NCBI GenBank assembly: GCA_019009955.1 | Contig: CM032233.1 | Coordinates: forward strand, 113,520,001-113,584,000 | Direction: 5' to 3' | Origin: Riptortus pedestris | Taxonomy: Eukaryota > Arthropoda > Insecta > Hemiptera > Alydidae | DNA length: 64,000 nucleotides | Shown here: positions 35,227 to 45,254 of the stretch, in pieces | How positions within the stretch are numbered: the first letter of the stretch is position 1 | Layout of the letters: every line of letters starts with the position of its first letter | The notes under the pieces: model-generated | What the model was told of the DNA's origin: nothing | Database searches by the model: none | The model's input: the letters and a program-made list of their open reading frames with translations, nothing else | Program-made: the position numbers and the translations under genes

Positions 35227-35665
35227 GTCCGTCACGCAGGGGCTGCATAAACTAAGCAGATTTCCCACGTGAAGTTATACAATAGCGAAATCTCCATACG
35301 AGAGCCGAACAGTTATGGCAAAGGGCCGAACTAGCTTTTCGCGGGAAATTAATTCCGTTATCGGCCCAAATTTAATAAAAATGCAAATATCTCGGTTAAT
35401 ATTCAAGATAGAGAATAAATGTATAGAACAATATTTATAGTAAATTTAATTTACAATAAGATTGTCTTTATACAAATTTTTGATCCGACGTATGGTAACG
35501 AAGATATGTTGAATTTTCGAAAATCCCCCCTCTAAACCCCCCCTCCCACTGGCCCGATTTTTGCCATTAACGAACTTGATCTGTCTTTTTGCATAAAACG
35601 TTTAAATATAGAGTTTGGTAACGATCAAACAAAAATTGCGACCGCTAGAGCATTAACAGACAAAT

Positions 35666-35730
<65 letters not shown>

Positions 35731-35850
35731 TTGAACAGACCTCATTTTCGTCATCTCCTGGGTAGGATCGATGGAGATTTGAAGAAAATTTTCGAAAATC
35801 GCATCATGAGTACGACCTCAATAGCGGATTTCCCTTAAGGGAAATCCGCT
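35227..35850 (-). mobile_element. Family A copy, variant A, complete
   Basis: One of the cleanest short copies, 624 bp, from GTCCGTCACGCAGGGGCTGC to the full palindrome GATTTCCCTTAAGGGAAATC and CGCT. (TA)n at 35669-35725. Flanks are TTAAAA on the left and AAAACATT on the right, so both ends lie in short A-runs. Confidence 0.93.
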
Positions 35851-35975
35851 AAAAACATTAACAGATATATAGTTCTTACCAACATGTTATACTGTGTTTG
35901 TTCATTACTAAAGCTCTGAAGAAGGATACCAAATGAGATCGGATCTGTTAGAATAAAATATACAATCATCTTTTT

Positions 35976-36108
35976 AGCGGATTTTCCTTAAGGGAAATAA
36001 GCTATTGAGGTCGTATTCATGACGCGGTTTTCGAAATTTTTCTTCAAATGTCCATCGAATTCTACCCAGGAGATGACGAAAATGAGGTCCGTTCAAAATT
36101 ATATAAAT
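35976..36108 (+). mobile_element. Family A 5'-end fragment
   Basis: AGCGGATTTTCC start, palindrome and the block to GGTCCGTTCAAAATTATATA; it stops where the microsatellite would begin. It lies head-to-head with the previous copy, 125 bases away. Confidence 0.88.
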
Positions 36109-36289
36109 AGGGTATGGGAATAAGTTTAAATTGTTTTTCCATACACAGTATTGATGGCATCACATACATTTCATCTAACCTTTCGATACATGAATTTAAA
36201 AGGTGGTGTGTGTATGCTGCTAAACACAGTGTCAGACTTTTGTTTGGAGTCAAACAGCAGCTATTCATATCACATCGAAATACAGCGTT

Positions 36290-36441
36290 CGCGGGAAGTT
36301 CTCCTCTACAATCCTTCGAAGAAAAAACAAATTATCTGCAAGTTGTCTCTGATGAAGCGTGGGTGCTATAAACATTGCCAAGCAAATGGCCCATTTCCAC
36401 AGCACTTTTCTTCGAAGGATTGTAGAGGAGAACTTCCCGCG
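36290..36441. repeat. Perfect 36-bp inverted repeat with 80-bp spacer
   Basis: 36290-36325 (start CGCGGGAAGTTCTCC) is the exact reverse complement of 36406-36441. The similarity stops sharply on both sides. Open frames on both strands cross it because of the symmetry; none is recognised. It could be a small foldback element or a recent inverted duplication. Confidence 0.95.
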
Positions 36442-36682
36442 ATTCAATAAAGATTTGGCGGTCTTGGCACGAAAATGTTTACTTAAGCTATACCATACTC
36501 GGTATTTATTTACCTTGGAATGTTTTATCATATTGGCGCACGATCCAATCCACGACTTCCCTCAACACAAGCATTACCCTCAACCCAGAGTAGTGCTAAA
36601 TATTAGAATTTATATGAGACTTAGTAAATAGTAAATTTATAGGCTTCAGTTTTAATTGTAAGAATACACTGAAAAACAAGCC

Positions 36683-36815
36683 ATAGATATCTGGCATGAT
36701 GTTTACTTTTTCTATGCAGTTTTTCATGCTGATTATAAATCTGAAAACTGGTTTGCTCTATCATGTCAGGTTTTTATTTATTTTTTTTTTTAATGCAACC
36801 CCGAATTTTCCTAAT
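36683..36815 (+). repeat. Duplicated block, copy 1
   Basis: About 130 bases repeated at 37058-37188, with TGCATGATGTTTACTTTTTC, GCAGTTTTTCATGCTG, AATCTGAAAACTG and a T-rich run before CCGAATTTT. The two copies lie about 240 bases apart in the same orientation. Confidence 0.85.
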
Positions 36816-37057
36816 AACGTCGTACTTAAATCGCTCTAGTCCCTGTGCTAGGAAGGTGGGAGCGATGCCCTTTTACTCTGTTAAGCATGCCTTTCATGTG
36901 ACATGTAACGAACATTAGGTTATAATAACGAATTTTTTTCCAAAACTCAAAAAATTTGATTTTGATAAGTGCAGCTTCTTTGAAAAGTTTTAAAAAATTC
37001 CTAAGTGTAGATTGCACTTACATTTAGTATAGTATATATCAAACTATTTAGTAGTAT

Positions 37058-37188
37058 ATAGATATCTTGCATGATGTTTACTTTTTCTAATGCAGTTTTT
37101 CATGCTGTTTACAAATCTGAAAACTGTTTTGCTGACGTCAGGCTCTTTTTTTTCTTTTTTTTTCTATGGAACGCCGAATTTTACCATT
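37058..37188 (+). repeat. Duplicated block, copy 2
   Basis: Counterpart of 36683-36815, about 85 percent alike by eye. Confidence 0.85.
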
Positions 37189-37266
37189 GATTGTGAGCAT
37201 ATTTATACTTAAAATAATAGCCTAAATATTTTTGAGATCACATTATTATTCTTTCATTAGCTTCGT

Positions 37267-37399
37267 TTTTATTTTCAGTGAAAACAATGGCGTCTAGAGG
37301 TTGCATCAATTCACCAGATTTGTTTTCCTATGTGTGCGGCTATCTTACAAAAAAAGCCCATCGGAAGACCTTTACACCATTTTATATTTGTATTATACC
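37267..37399 (+). pseudogene. Possible first coding exon remnant of an arthropod uncharacterised FCYICG-type protein
   Basis: A good 3' splice acceptor (TTTTTATTTTCAG at 37267-37279) is followed by ATG at 37288. The frame starts MASRGCINSPDLFSYVCG, then YLTKKAHRKTFTPF, and meets a stop after about 37 codons. The pattern matches what I recall of a family of arthropod uncharacterised, probably transposon-related proteins that begin MxxRxCxNxPDxFCYxCG and continue with a basic stretch. The first Cys of the CxxC-like pair is Ser here and the frame soon stops, so a decayed fragment is more likely than a live exon. Recognition is from memory. Confidence 0.45.
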
Positions 37400-38211
37400 C
37401 TAAACTAGATGATATTATATAGTTTATTTTAATTAGTACTCTATTCAGCAATATGTGCTTTACTGTAACTTGTCTGCGAGTTGTTTGCCTTGACCCAATG
37501 TTAAACATATATAAATGGTTAATGGCCGATATCACAAAAACGGTGGGTGATAGAGACAAATGGTTTGCAAATTTTTAATCAGTATGTCTGAATTATATTA
37601 AACAAGTGTTGGATACCAAGGTACCCGCCGAAAGTGTTTTTTTGTTTATCAGTGTTATTCAAGTTGTTACTTACTCATTAACTATTGGTAAATGTGAAAT
37701 ATTCTTATAATCTCTCCTTAAAATTTCAATCACTTCCATTGTTCCATTTAGGATTCCTGAAGACGAACCATTGCCTTTCTTGTGAAATGAAATGTAACTC
37801 AGGTTGCACCTACAATATATGTTTAATGTGTTCATCATTCTGTTCAATAGAGCAGTGATAATAATAATAATAATAATGAGGAGTAAATAAAAAATAATAA
37901 TTAAACTTTATAGTCTTTGATACAAACTGTAGTCGTAACTAATTTATCAATCACCTTGTCTCTGATTTATTGCAATGATTCAGAAAACCCCAACATAGAG
38001 GATGATGTTCAACCTTCTTAAATAACCCAGCTGGACCACCAATTTCCAATTCAGGTAATACGTATTTGATACCTTCAGTACAGCTATCCACATAAGCCAA
38101 ATATTCTGAAAATAAAAACATTTGCCTGATTAATAATTTGTTAAGACAAATTTTGTAATTAACATTTGAAATAAATACGGAAATAATAAAGCAACGTAAA
38201 AAAACGTCCAT
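37400..38211. other. Unassigned AT-rich stretch
   Basis: Short (AAT)n at 37859-37876; otherwise no recognised feature. The small frames are unsupported. Confidence 0.4.
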
Positions 38212-38535
38212 AGCCACTAATTGCTGAAATGGAACCAGGTATAAGGGCGGTGGGTCAGAAGGGGGGATTCAATCATTCAAAATACCTCCGTTGTTATGAG
38301 CCAAATCGAAAAGTTTTATAGAACCAATTTTGTTAAACTATTACTGCTCTACAGTTTCTGTTGAATACGTTTTTCCGTAGATCAAATATTAAGCGTGCTA
38401 CTCGTACTTTGTCTTCAGACTTCGGTAAACCCCCACAACTACTCATCGGATTTTTAGATAGAAATTGAAATTATATGGTGAGTAGAGGTCAACAGTTTGT
38501 CATACTGTATTTCTGCTTAGTTTTGAAAGTCCCTG
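38212..38535 (+). mobile_element. Degraded family A fragment
   Basis: GCTGAAATGGAACCAGG, a G-rich tract, AAAATACCTCCGTTGTTATG, TTATAGAACCAATTTTG and CCCCCACAACTACTCATC are in plus-strand variant C order; both ends are missing. Its last part resembles 55780-55850. Confidence 0.65.
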
Positions 38536-39170
38536 CGTGAGCGATATATTCGTAATCATTTTAAGTTTACACTTTTAGCAGATTTTCCTTAAGGGAAATC
38601 ATCTATTGAGGACGTACTCATTACGCGATTTTCGAAATATTTCTTCAAATATACATCGATACTACCCTGGAGGTGACGAAAAAGTCCGTCACGCAGGGGC
38701 TGCGTAAACTAAGCAGATTTCCCACGTGCATCACGTATTTGCATTTATCTGAAAACGTAAAAGTTTAATTAGAACCATATTTGGTATTTATGCTTCAAAG
38801 AAAGTGCTTCATAATATAACAGCTTATTGTTAATAAGACATGAGTAGGAGTGGGGGTTTACTGAAGGCCAAAAACTAAAAAAATGCCAATATCTCAGTTA
38901 ATATTGATGTTAGAGAATAAATGTATATAACATCATTTATAGAAAATTGCATTTCCTTGCAATAAGATTGATTATATATAATTTTTAGATTCGACGCATA
39001 ATAACGGAGATATTAAGAATTTTCGAAATTCTCCCCCTCTAAACCCCCCAGTCCCCATGGCCCGATTTCAGCCGTTAACAAACTTGAATTTCTTTTTACA
39101 TAAAATGCCTAAATATCGAGTTTGGTAACGATTAAACAATAATTGCGACCACTAGAGCGGTAACAGTCAA

Positions 39171-39208
<38 letters not shown>

Positions 39209-39326
39209 ATGTATATATACAGTTTTGAACGACCTCATTTTCGTCATCTCCTGGGTAGGATCGGTGGCCATTTGAAGAAAAATTTCGAAAATCGCGTCAT
39301 GAGTACGACCTCAGTTGCTGATTCCC

Positions 39327-39330
39327 TTAA
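39327..39330. repeat. TTAA target duplication, left
   Basis: Central TTAA of the family A palindrome; pairs with 41397-41400. Confidence 0.85.
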
Positions 39331-39590
39331 CCCTAGGATGCTAACCTTAATTCGTAGTTGTGTATTACTAACTATGAGTATATTTTACTCCTAGGCGGAA
39401 TAGACTGGAAATAGATCGCTAGACATGTTTTTATAACCTCAGTTTATTTAATTGTTAACATATTTACAAATATAGGTGCAAATAAATTGAAAAATTATAT
39501 AATACAATACAAAAATAATGAGTAAAAAATGTTTTAAATTGGTCCACATTCCTAACAGAATTTTACTTGGTGCTCACTACACCAATGGAT

Positions 39591-39932
39591 TTAAAACATT
39601 TTTTTTTTTTTAGTTGTATACCTCCTCTTCTTATATGAACAAAATGAACAATATTTCTTTGGACCTTTGGTAGTTTGTAATTGGCCTTCATTTTGTGAGT
39701 GCGTAGGTGTTTCCCCACTTTCTCCGACTTCGATTTCCTTCAATGGCCTTAAAACCTCTTCATTCTCACAATCTATTATAGAAAGTACTACCTGCTCTTC
39801 AATATCCTTCTCCTGACATGTATCCTCATCTCCAGGAATATAATCAGGGTCTGCGTTATAATCTTCATCAATGGCATCTTCATTAAAAACTCTCCAGAAT
39901 TCTTCAATACTGGTAATTCTATGCTCCTCCAT
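39591..39932 (-). pseudogene. piggyBac transposase remnant: N-terminus joined to C-terminal cysteine region
   Basis: A 113-codon frame starts MEEHRITSIEEFW and is strongly acidic (DEDYNADPDYIPGDED at residues 22-37), as piggyBac transposase N-termini are. It ends in a basic cysteine-containing stretch, KKYCSFCSYKKRRYTTKKKK (91-110), resembling the start of the C-terminal zinc-binding region. The DDE catalytic core, normally 400 or more residues, is absent, so an internal deletion brought the two ends together. An A-run (39601-39612) probably also shifted the end of the frame. Start chosen at the only Met before the acidic region. No catalytic function is possible; whether anything binds DNA is unknown. 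Confidence 0.6.
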
Positions 39933-40023
39933 TCTCAGAATAATGGTCGGTTTGCAAAAACAGAATTATAAAAAAAAAAATACCGAATTATTTCACAACT
40001 ATTACTGTACCCATTTTAAAAAA

Positions 40024-40845
40024 GTCCGTCACGCAGGGGCTGCGTAAACTAAGCAGATTTCCCTCATGAAGTTTAGTAATAAATAGATAGATAGATAAAT
40101 ATGCATACTGCTAACATAACAACACCATGAATAAATACAAACGGAAATAAATGTTTCATCCAATTTCAATAACTTGCCGACAGGAAGCGTTAGGTTAGAA
40201 ATGTAAACAAACGGGTCGGCCAGCCTCAGACCGGAAAGAAAAACAATTACTGAAATATATCTGAATATAACACATTCATTTTATTGAGAACTATTTACTA
40301 TATTAATACTTTGGTAATGAGTCAGAATAATGTTATCTCATCAATAAAATTAAAAAAAATTCCAAAACTTTAAAATGGGGGGGGGTGTCATCAGGGCTTA
40401 TATGCATGTATCTCGTATAATAAAGGTATGATTGAAAAAAATTTTTGTGGTATTAATACTTCCAATAATGTGATTTATTATGTAGCACAGTATTGTTTAC
40501 CTAACATGAGTAGAAGTGGCGGTTTGCTGAAAACTAAAAAATGCAAATATCTCGGTTAATAACTATGATAGAGAAAAAACGTATATATTAATATTATAGT
40601 AAATTTAATTTTCAATAAGATTAGTTAAAACTACATTTTTTCGATCCGCTGCATAATAACGGAGTATTTCGAATTTTCGAAAATTTCCCCCTCTATAACC
40701 CCCCCTCCCTCTGGTCCGATTTCAGCCATTAACGAACTTGATCTTGTCTTTTTACATAAAACGGTTAAATATCGAGTTTCGTAACGATCAAACAAAAATT
40801 GCGATTGCGACCGCTAGAGTAAATTAACAGACAAATATTCTTATA

Positions 40846-40885
<40 letters not shown>

Positions 40886-41029
40886 TTAATAACTATATTA
40901 TAATATAAATACTCTGTTGAACGGACCTCATTTTTCGTCATTTTCCTTATTAATAAACATTCGAAGAAAACTTAATTTCGATAATCGCTAACTGAGTAAA
41001 TAGCTAATTTCCCTTAAGGGAAATCTGCT
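40024..41029 (-). mobile_element. Family A copy, variant B: innermost level of the nest
   Basis: A 1006-bp copy inside piggyBac, from GTCCGTCACGCAGGGGCTGC through the variant B half (ACATGAGTAGAAGTGGCGG), a GATTGCGACCGCTAGAGTAA block, an interrupted TA tract (40842-40910) and a slightly altered 5' block to the full palindrome and CTGCT. Flanks are TTTTAAAA on the left and AAAATCAC on the right. Confidence 0.88.
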
Positions 41030-41396
41030 AAAATCACTAATGTTTATTGATAACTTTGAGTAAATATTGCTTACATAATATTCTCTTATTAATAACTATG
41101 ATTAAAAAAAACTCCAGTAATATTAATACTCTGTTGCTAACTGGGAGTAAATATTACGCACATAATATTCTCTTATTAATAACTATGCATAAATTTTACT
41201 CACCGTCTTTACTTTGATGATGTACCGCTCCAAACTGGACTTATAAATAAATGTGACCTTGCTTGACCGGGTCTCAAACACTACCAAATGGAGGAAGTAT
41301 ACCTGGCTCCAGGAAGCGCCAGCGACAATTCCGAAAAGGCGGAATGGGTATCCCTATACTCTATGAGTAAAATTTACGTAGGTTAGTATTCTAGGG

Positions 41397-41400
41397 TTAA
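41397..41400. repeat. TTAA target duplication, right
   Basis: Pairs with 39327-39330. Confidence 0.85.
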
Positions 41401-42277
41401 AGGGAAATGAAAATGAGGTCAGTTCAAAATTATATATATTTGTCTGTTACCGCTCTAGCGGTCACAATTTTTGTTTAATCGTTACCAAACTTGATATTTA
41501 GCCATTTTATGTAAAAAGAAAGATCGAGTTCGTGAACGGCTGAAATCGGACCAGGCAGGGGGGGGGGTTAGAGGGGAGGATTTTCGAAAATTCAAAACAT
41601 CTCCGTAGTAACAGATAATTTGAATTTAGTAATACGTCGAATAATAAAATTGTATAGAGACTTGCTTATTTAAAATTAAATTTTCTATAAATATTGTCCT
41701 ATACATATTTTGCGTATAATGTGTATTAACCGAGATATTTAGATTTTATAGTTTTACAATTTAGTAAACCCCCACTCCTACTAGTGCCATATTAATAATA
41801 AGCTCTTAATTAAAAGGTTAAATACCAAATACTGTTTTCAACAAAGTTTTATATACGATACAAACAAACAAGTTCAGTTGACCCCCCCCCCACCTTTTAT
41901 TCTTGGATTACTAAAATCAGAGTGAGACATAGAAATTATTCTGATTCATGTCAAATTACACCACTAGCTATAGTAAATAGTTTTCAATAAAATTAATATG
42001 TTATAGTTAGATGTATTTCATTAATTGTTCATCTTTCCGGTCTAGAATAATTCTATCTATTCAGCTTTGCGAGGTTGGCTGCCCTGTTTGTTTACAATTC
42101 AGACACTTTCCGTTGTAGATATTATTAACTTGTAAATTGACTGAATGATTTCTTATTACCGTTTGTATTTATTCCCTTAACATTCACGATGTACTTACAA
42201 TATGTAGATTTATCTGTTGTAAACCATCCTGTGGGAAATCTGCTTAGTTTACGCAGCCCCTGCGTGACGGACTTTTT

Positions 42278-42345
42278 ACTCTGTTGATCACGGCCTTTCA
42301 TATGACACGTAACACACTATAGGTTATAATAAATATTATTTATTA
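42278..42345 (+). repeat. Short dispersed block shared with 36878-36935
   Basis: ACTCTGTT, GCCTTTCATATGACA, CGTAAC and TAGGTTATAATAA match 36875-36932 in the same orientation, so this is part of another, undefined interspersed repeat next to which the outer family A copy inserted. Confidence 0.6.
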
Positions 42346-42527
42346 ACGTCCACTTTTTGCAAATAAGCCTAATTGGGACAAATTAAATTATTTATTAACT
42401 TCCACTTTTAGCAGATTTCCCTTAAGGGAAATCAGCTATTGAGGTCGTACTCATGACGCGATTTTCGAAAAATTTCTTCAAATGTCCATGGATCCTACCC
42501 AGGAGATGACGAAAATGTGGTCCGTTC

Positions 42528-42594
<67 letters not shown>

Positions 42595-43165
42595 TATATG
42601 TCTGTTAACGCTCTAGCGGTCGCAATTTTTGTTTGTTCGTTACCAAACTCGATATTTAAACGTTTTATCCAAAAGGACAGATCAAGTTCGTTAATGGCTG
42701 AAATCGGACCAGTGGGAGGGGGGTTTAGAGGGGATTTTTGAAAATTCGAAATATCTCCGTTACCATACGTCGGATCAAACAATTGTATAGAACCAATCTT
42801 ATTGCAAATTAAATTTACTATAAATATTGTTCTAAACATTTATTCTGTATCTTGAATATTAACCGAGATATTTGCATTTGTATTGTGTGTGTGGTCGGTA
42901 GGAGTCGGCTGTTTGGGACTTTCCGCCGAGAGGTACGACGGCTGTTTCCGTAACTGTTCGTCCCTCGTGAATAGGTTTAGAGATTCCTTACTACTACTGT
43001 TGTTATCAGGCAGATTTCTCTATTGTAAAACTTCACGTGGGAAATCTGCTTAGATTACGCAGCCTCTGCGGACTTTTTGCAAGTAAGGCTAATTGGGACG
43101 GGTTATCTACAGGTTACCACCCTTTTCTAGCCAGGGTGGGACTAAACTCTATAATAAATAGAGTT
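42327..43165 (-). mobile_element. tRNA-type SINE 3' parts, one split by a family A copy
   Basis: On the minus strand, two partial copies of the 3' part of the SINE at 56240-56453. The first is 42330-42378 (TTATTAACGTCCACTTTTTG; CCTAATTGGGAC). The second starts at 42389 (TTATTTATTAACTTCCACTT), is broken at its T-run by the family A copy 42410-43078, and resumes at 43079 with GCAAGTAAGGCTAATTGGG, then GGGTTATCTAC and CTTTTCTAGCCAGGGTGGG. Confidence 0.75.
42410..43078 (+). mobile_element. Family A copy, variant A, complete, inserted in a SINE
   Basis: A 669-bp clean copy: AGCAGATTTCCC, palindrome, GGTCGTACTCATGACGCG, (TA)n at 42532-42591, GTTAACGCTCTAGCGGTCGC, G-run, paired inverted blocks, variant A half, AACTTCACGTGGGAAATCTG, shortened hairpin and GGACTTTTT. 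The target was CCAC-T5-GC: four T remain on the left and five on the right. Confidence 0.94.
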
Positions 43166-43742
43166 TGCAAAACAAATAAAAATTTCGGAAATCGTTTGAG
43201 ATAAAATTCGATATTTTTGTTATGCTTAGTACATCACCAGAATACAAAATTTTAGGAAATTCTAAAATGACCAGGTAAAATTTTAAATCAAAGTTTATAG
43301 ATCTGACATGGAATGACCCTCTTGGGGAAACAATATTATTCATTTTAGTGCGTGAACAAGTACTTCTTCTTTTTCATGTATTATTCCCTGTGCTTGTAGT
43401 TGTTCCCTTATCTTATCAGCAATACAATTCATCTGCATACAAAGACACTTAATATTCATCTCCTCCCTTAGCTATATTCTGAATTTCTCACAGGTCTGGT
43501 GGGGCAAGGCAAATAGTGACTTTCTGCATTTCTATCCATCATAATATTTATTGTAATACACCTTCGAAATTTTAACATTTCTTTTTCTTTTTTTTCTTTT
43601 TTTTTAATATATTCTTCTATGAAGGCTGAGACTTTATATATTTTAGATGGGATATGGGATTAAATCTCCATTGTCATCAAAAATTCTTTAATATGTCCAA
43701 TTTTTCACCATTTCAGCCTTCTTCTGGGAAAATCAATGTTTT
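43166..43742. other. AT-rich stretch without recognised feature
   Basis: No repeat or gene recognised; a T-rich run at 43580-43607. Confidence 0.45.
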
Positions 43743-44616
43743 AGCAGATTTCCCTTAAAGAAAATCTACTATTGAGGTCGTACCCTTGACGCGATTTTCG
43801 AAAAAATTTCCTCAAATGTCCATCGCTCCTATTCAGGAAATGACGAAAATGAGGTCCGTTCAAAATTATATATATAAACGTGTGTTACTGCTCTAAAAAA
43901 TAAAGATCAAGTTCGTTAACAGCTGAAATCGGACCAGCGGGAGGGGGGGTTTAAAGGGGGAGAATTTTGAAAATTTGAAATATCTCCGTTAATATACGCC
44001 GGATTGAAAAAATGTATAAAATCAATCATATAGCAAATAAAATTTACTATAAATATTTCTATGTACATGTATTCTCTAACTTGAATATTAACAGAGATAC
44101 TTGCATTTTTCAGTTTTCAGCTTTCAGCAAATCCCCACTTCTACTGATGTCACATAAACAATACCAGGTTATGTAATAAACCACATCATTCGAAGCTTAA
44201 ATACCTAATATTGTTTTCAAGAGACATTTATTGTACGAGATACTTGCAAATATGTTCTACTGACCCCCCCCTTTTAAGTTTTTGGACTACTTAAATTTGA
44301 TTGATTGAGATAAAAAAATTTCTGATTCATTATAAATTATAGTGCTAGATATAGTAAATAGTTTTTAATCAAATTAATACGTTATATTCAAATATATTAC
44401 AGTAATTGTTTTTCTTTCCGGTAAGAAGTTGGAAGAACTGTTTGATTTATATTATTATATTTCAGATGTTTCCCGTCTGAAGGTTTCTTATTATGGTTTA
44501 TATTTATTCACTTTACATACATGGTAGTGTTGTGTTACCAGCAGATTTATCTAATTGTTAAACTTCACGAGGGAAATCTGCTCAGTTTACACAGCCACTA
44601 CGTGACGGACTTTTTT
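43743..44616 (+). mobile_element. Family A copy, variant B, complete
   Basis: AGCAGATTTCCC start, palindrome (slightly mutated), GGTCGTACCCTTGACGCG, only a short TATATATA at the microsatellite site with a local deletion after it, the variant B half with a C-run (44262-44271), then ACTTCACGAGGGAAATCTGC, a mutated hairpin and CGTGACGGAC with six T. Confidence 0.9.
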
Positions 44617-45254
44617 AATTACACAGTTAAAAATAATAATTGTTTATACTCCTTTATAGTAATGAAACAATCTTACTGGTCTATCATCATCTTATTGGTG
44701 ACTTAGACATTTTTATGGAAGAGGGTAACATTATGGTTAATGCTCTTAATAATCCAATAATTATGATAATCCAATTACTTCAGTTTATTATTTTTTATAA
44801 ATTTATTTAAAACAATTTATGTATAAACTAAAAAATTATTACATATATAAAATATTTAAAAGATTAAACTTCAGGTTAATAAGGCATGGTGGGGATATGT
44901 TCAAATGCAAATATCCATTTTATTTCATGTCTTCGATAATTATAATTAATTACCTCCAGAATAATTGTTCATATTTTAATAGTCTTTTTTGAACTTAACA
45001 GCTTCCTCTAAATTCATAGATCTAGCTTCTAAAATGTTTCTATTTTTTTTAATTGTTTTCTTTATGTAAAATATTTCTTCAACTGATTGATGGTACATGG
45101 ACATTTACAACTTTTGAAAAGTCTCTATTTTACGTTGTTTATTTTCTTTATAAGTAAACTATGATTGAGTAAATACAAAGACGTCCAGAAACTAACAATA
45201 ATGTATGCAGTAATACTAAAAATAAATTCATAACTTTCACCTATTAAAAAAAAA
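44617..45254. other. AT-rich stretch without recognised feature
   Basis: No repeat match or credible frame. Confidence 0.45.

Larger units (their letters stand above)
39331..41396 (-). mobile_element. piggyBac-type element, internally deleted: third level of the nest
   Basis: Termini CCCTAGGATGCTAACC (left) and, inverted, CCCTAGAATACTAACC (right) form a TIR of about 16 bp with two mismatches, flanked by TTAA on both sides, the piggyBac hallmark. Subterminal GAGTAAATATTAC-like repeats occur near both ends, twice in tandem at 41065-41190. Without the inserted family A copy the element is about 1.06 kb, too short for a full transposase. Confidence 0.8.
38684..41408 (-). mobile_element. Family A copy, variant C: second level of the nest
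   Basis: Begins GTCCGTCACGCAGGGGCTGC inside the outer copy. It has the variant C half (ATGAGTAGGAGTGGGGGTTT) and a (TA)n(TG)n tract at 39172-39215, and reaches the terminal palindrome, which is split at its central TTAA by piggyBac. The other palindrome half is 41397-41408 (TTAAAGGGAAAT); the last five bases of the element are missing. Confidence 0.83.
38577..42277 (+). mobile_element. Family A copy, variant B: outermost element of a four-level nest
   Basis: Left part 38577-38683 runs from the palindrome (TTTCCTTAAGGGAAATC) to GGTGACG and an A-run. The right part resumes at 41409 with GAAAATGAGGTCAGTTC and continues through a short TA stretch, a G-run (41558-41568), the variant B half, AACCATCCTGTGGGAAATC, hairpin ACGCAGCCCCTGCGT and GACGGACTTTTT. 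GAAAA is present at both junctions. Everything between 38684 and 41408 arrived later. Confidence 0.85.

Noticed and set aside
39321..39330. TTAA as family A's own target duplication (piggyBac-like origin of family A)
   Set aside because: The TTAA is the centre of family A's palindrome in nearly all copies, inside the element; the flanking bases are A-runs.
42495..42839. 114-codon frame on the minus strand
   Set aside because: It runs through family A and a TA tract (Tyr-Ile repeats). The same protein-like strings (FRTIFIVNLICNK, PTGPISAINEL) recur wherever family A lies, with no selection visible and broken in most copies.
42410..43078. Family A as an ordinary TIR transposon
   Set aside because: The shared motif is at the tip on one side but about 30 bases inside on the other, and no constant target duplication is seen beyond the A/T run.
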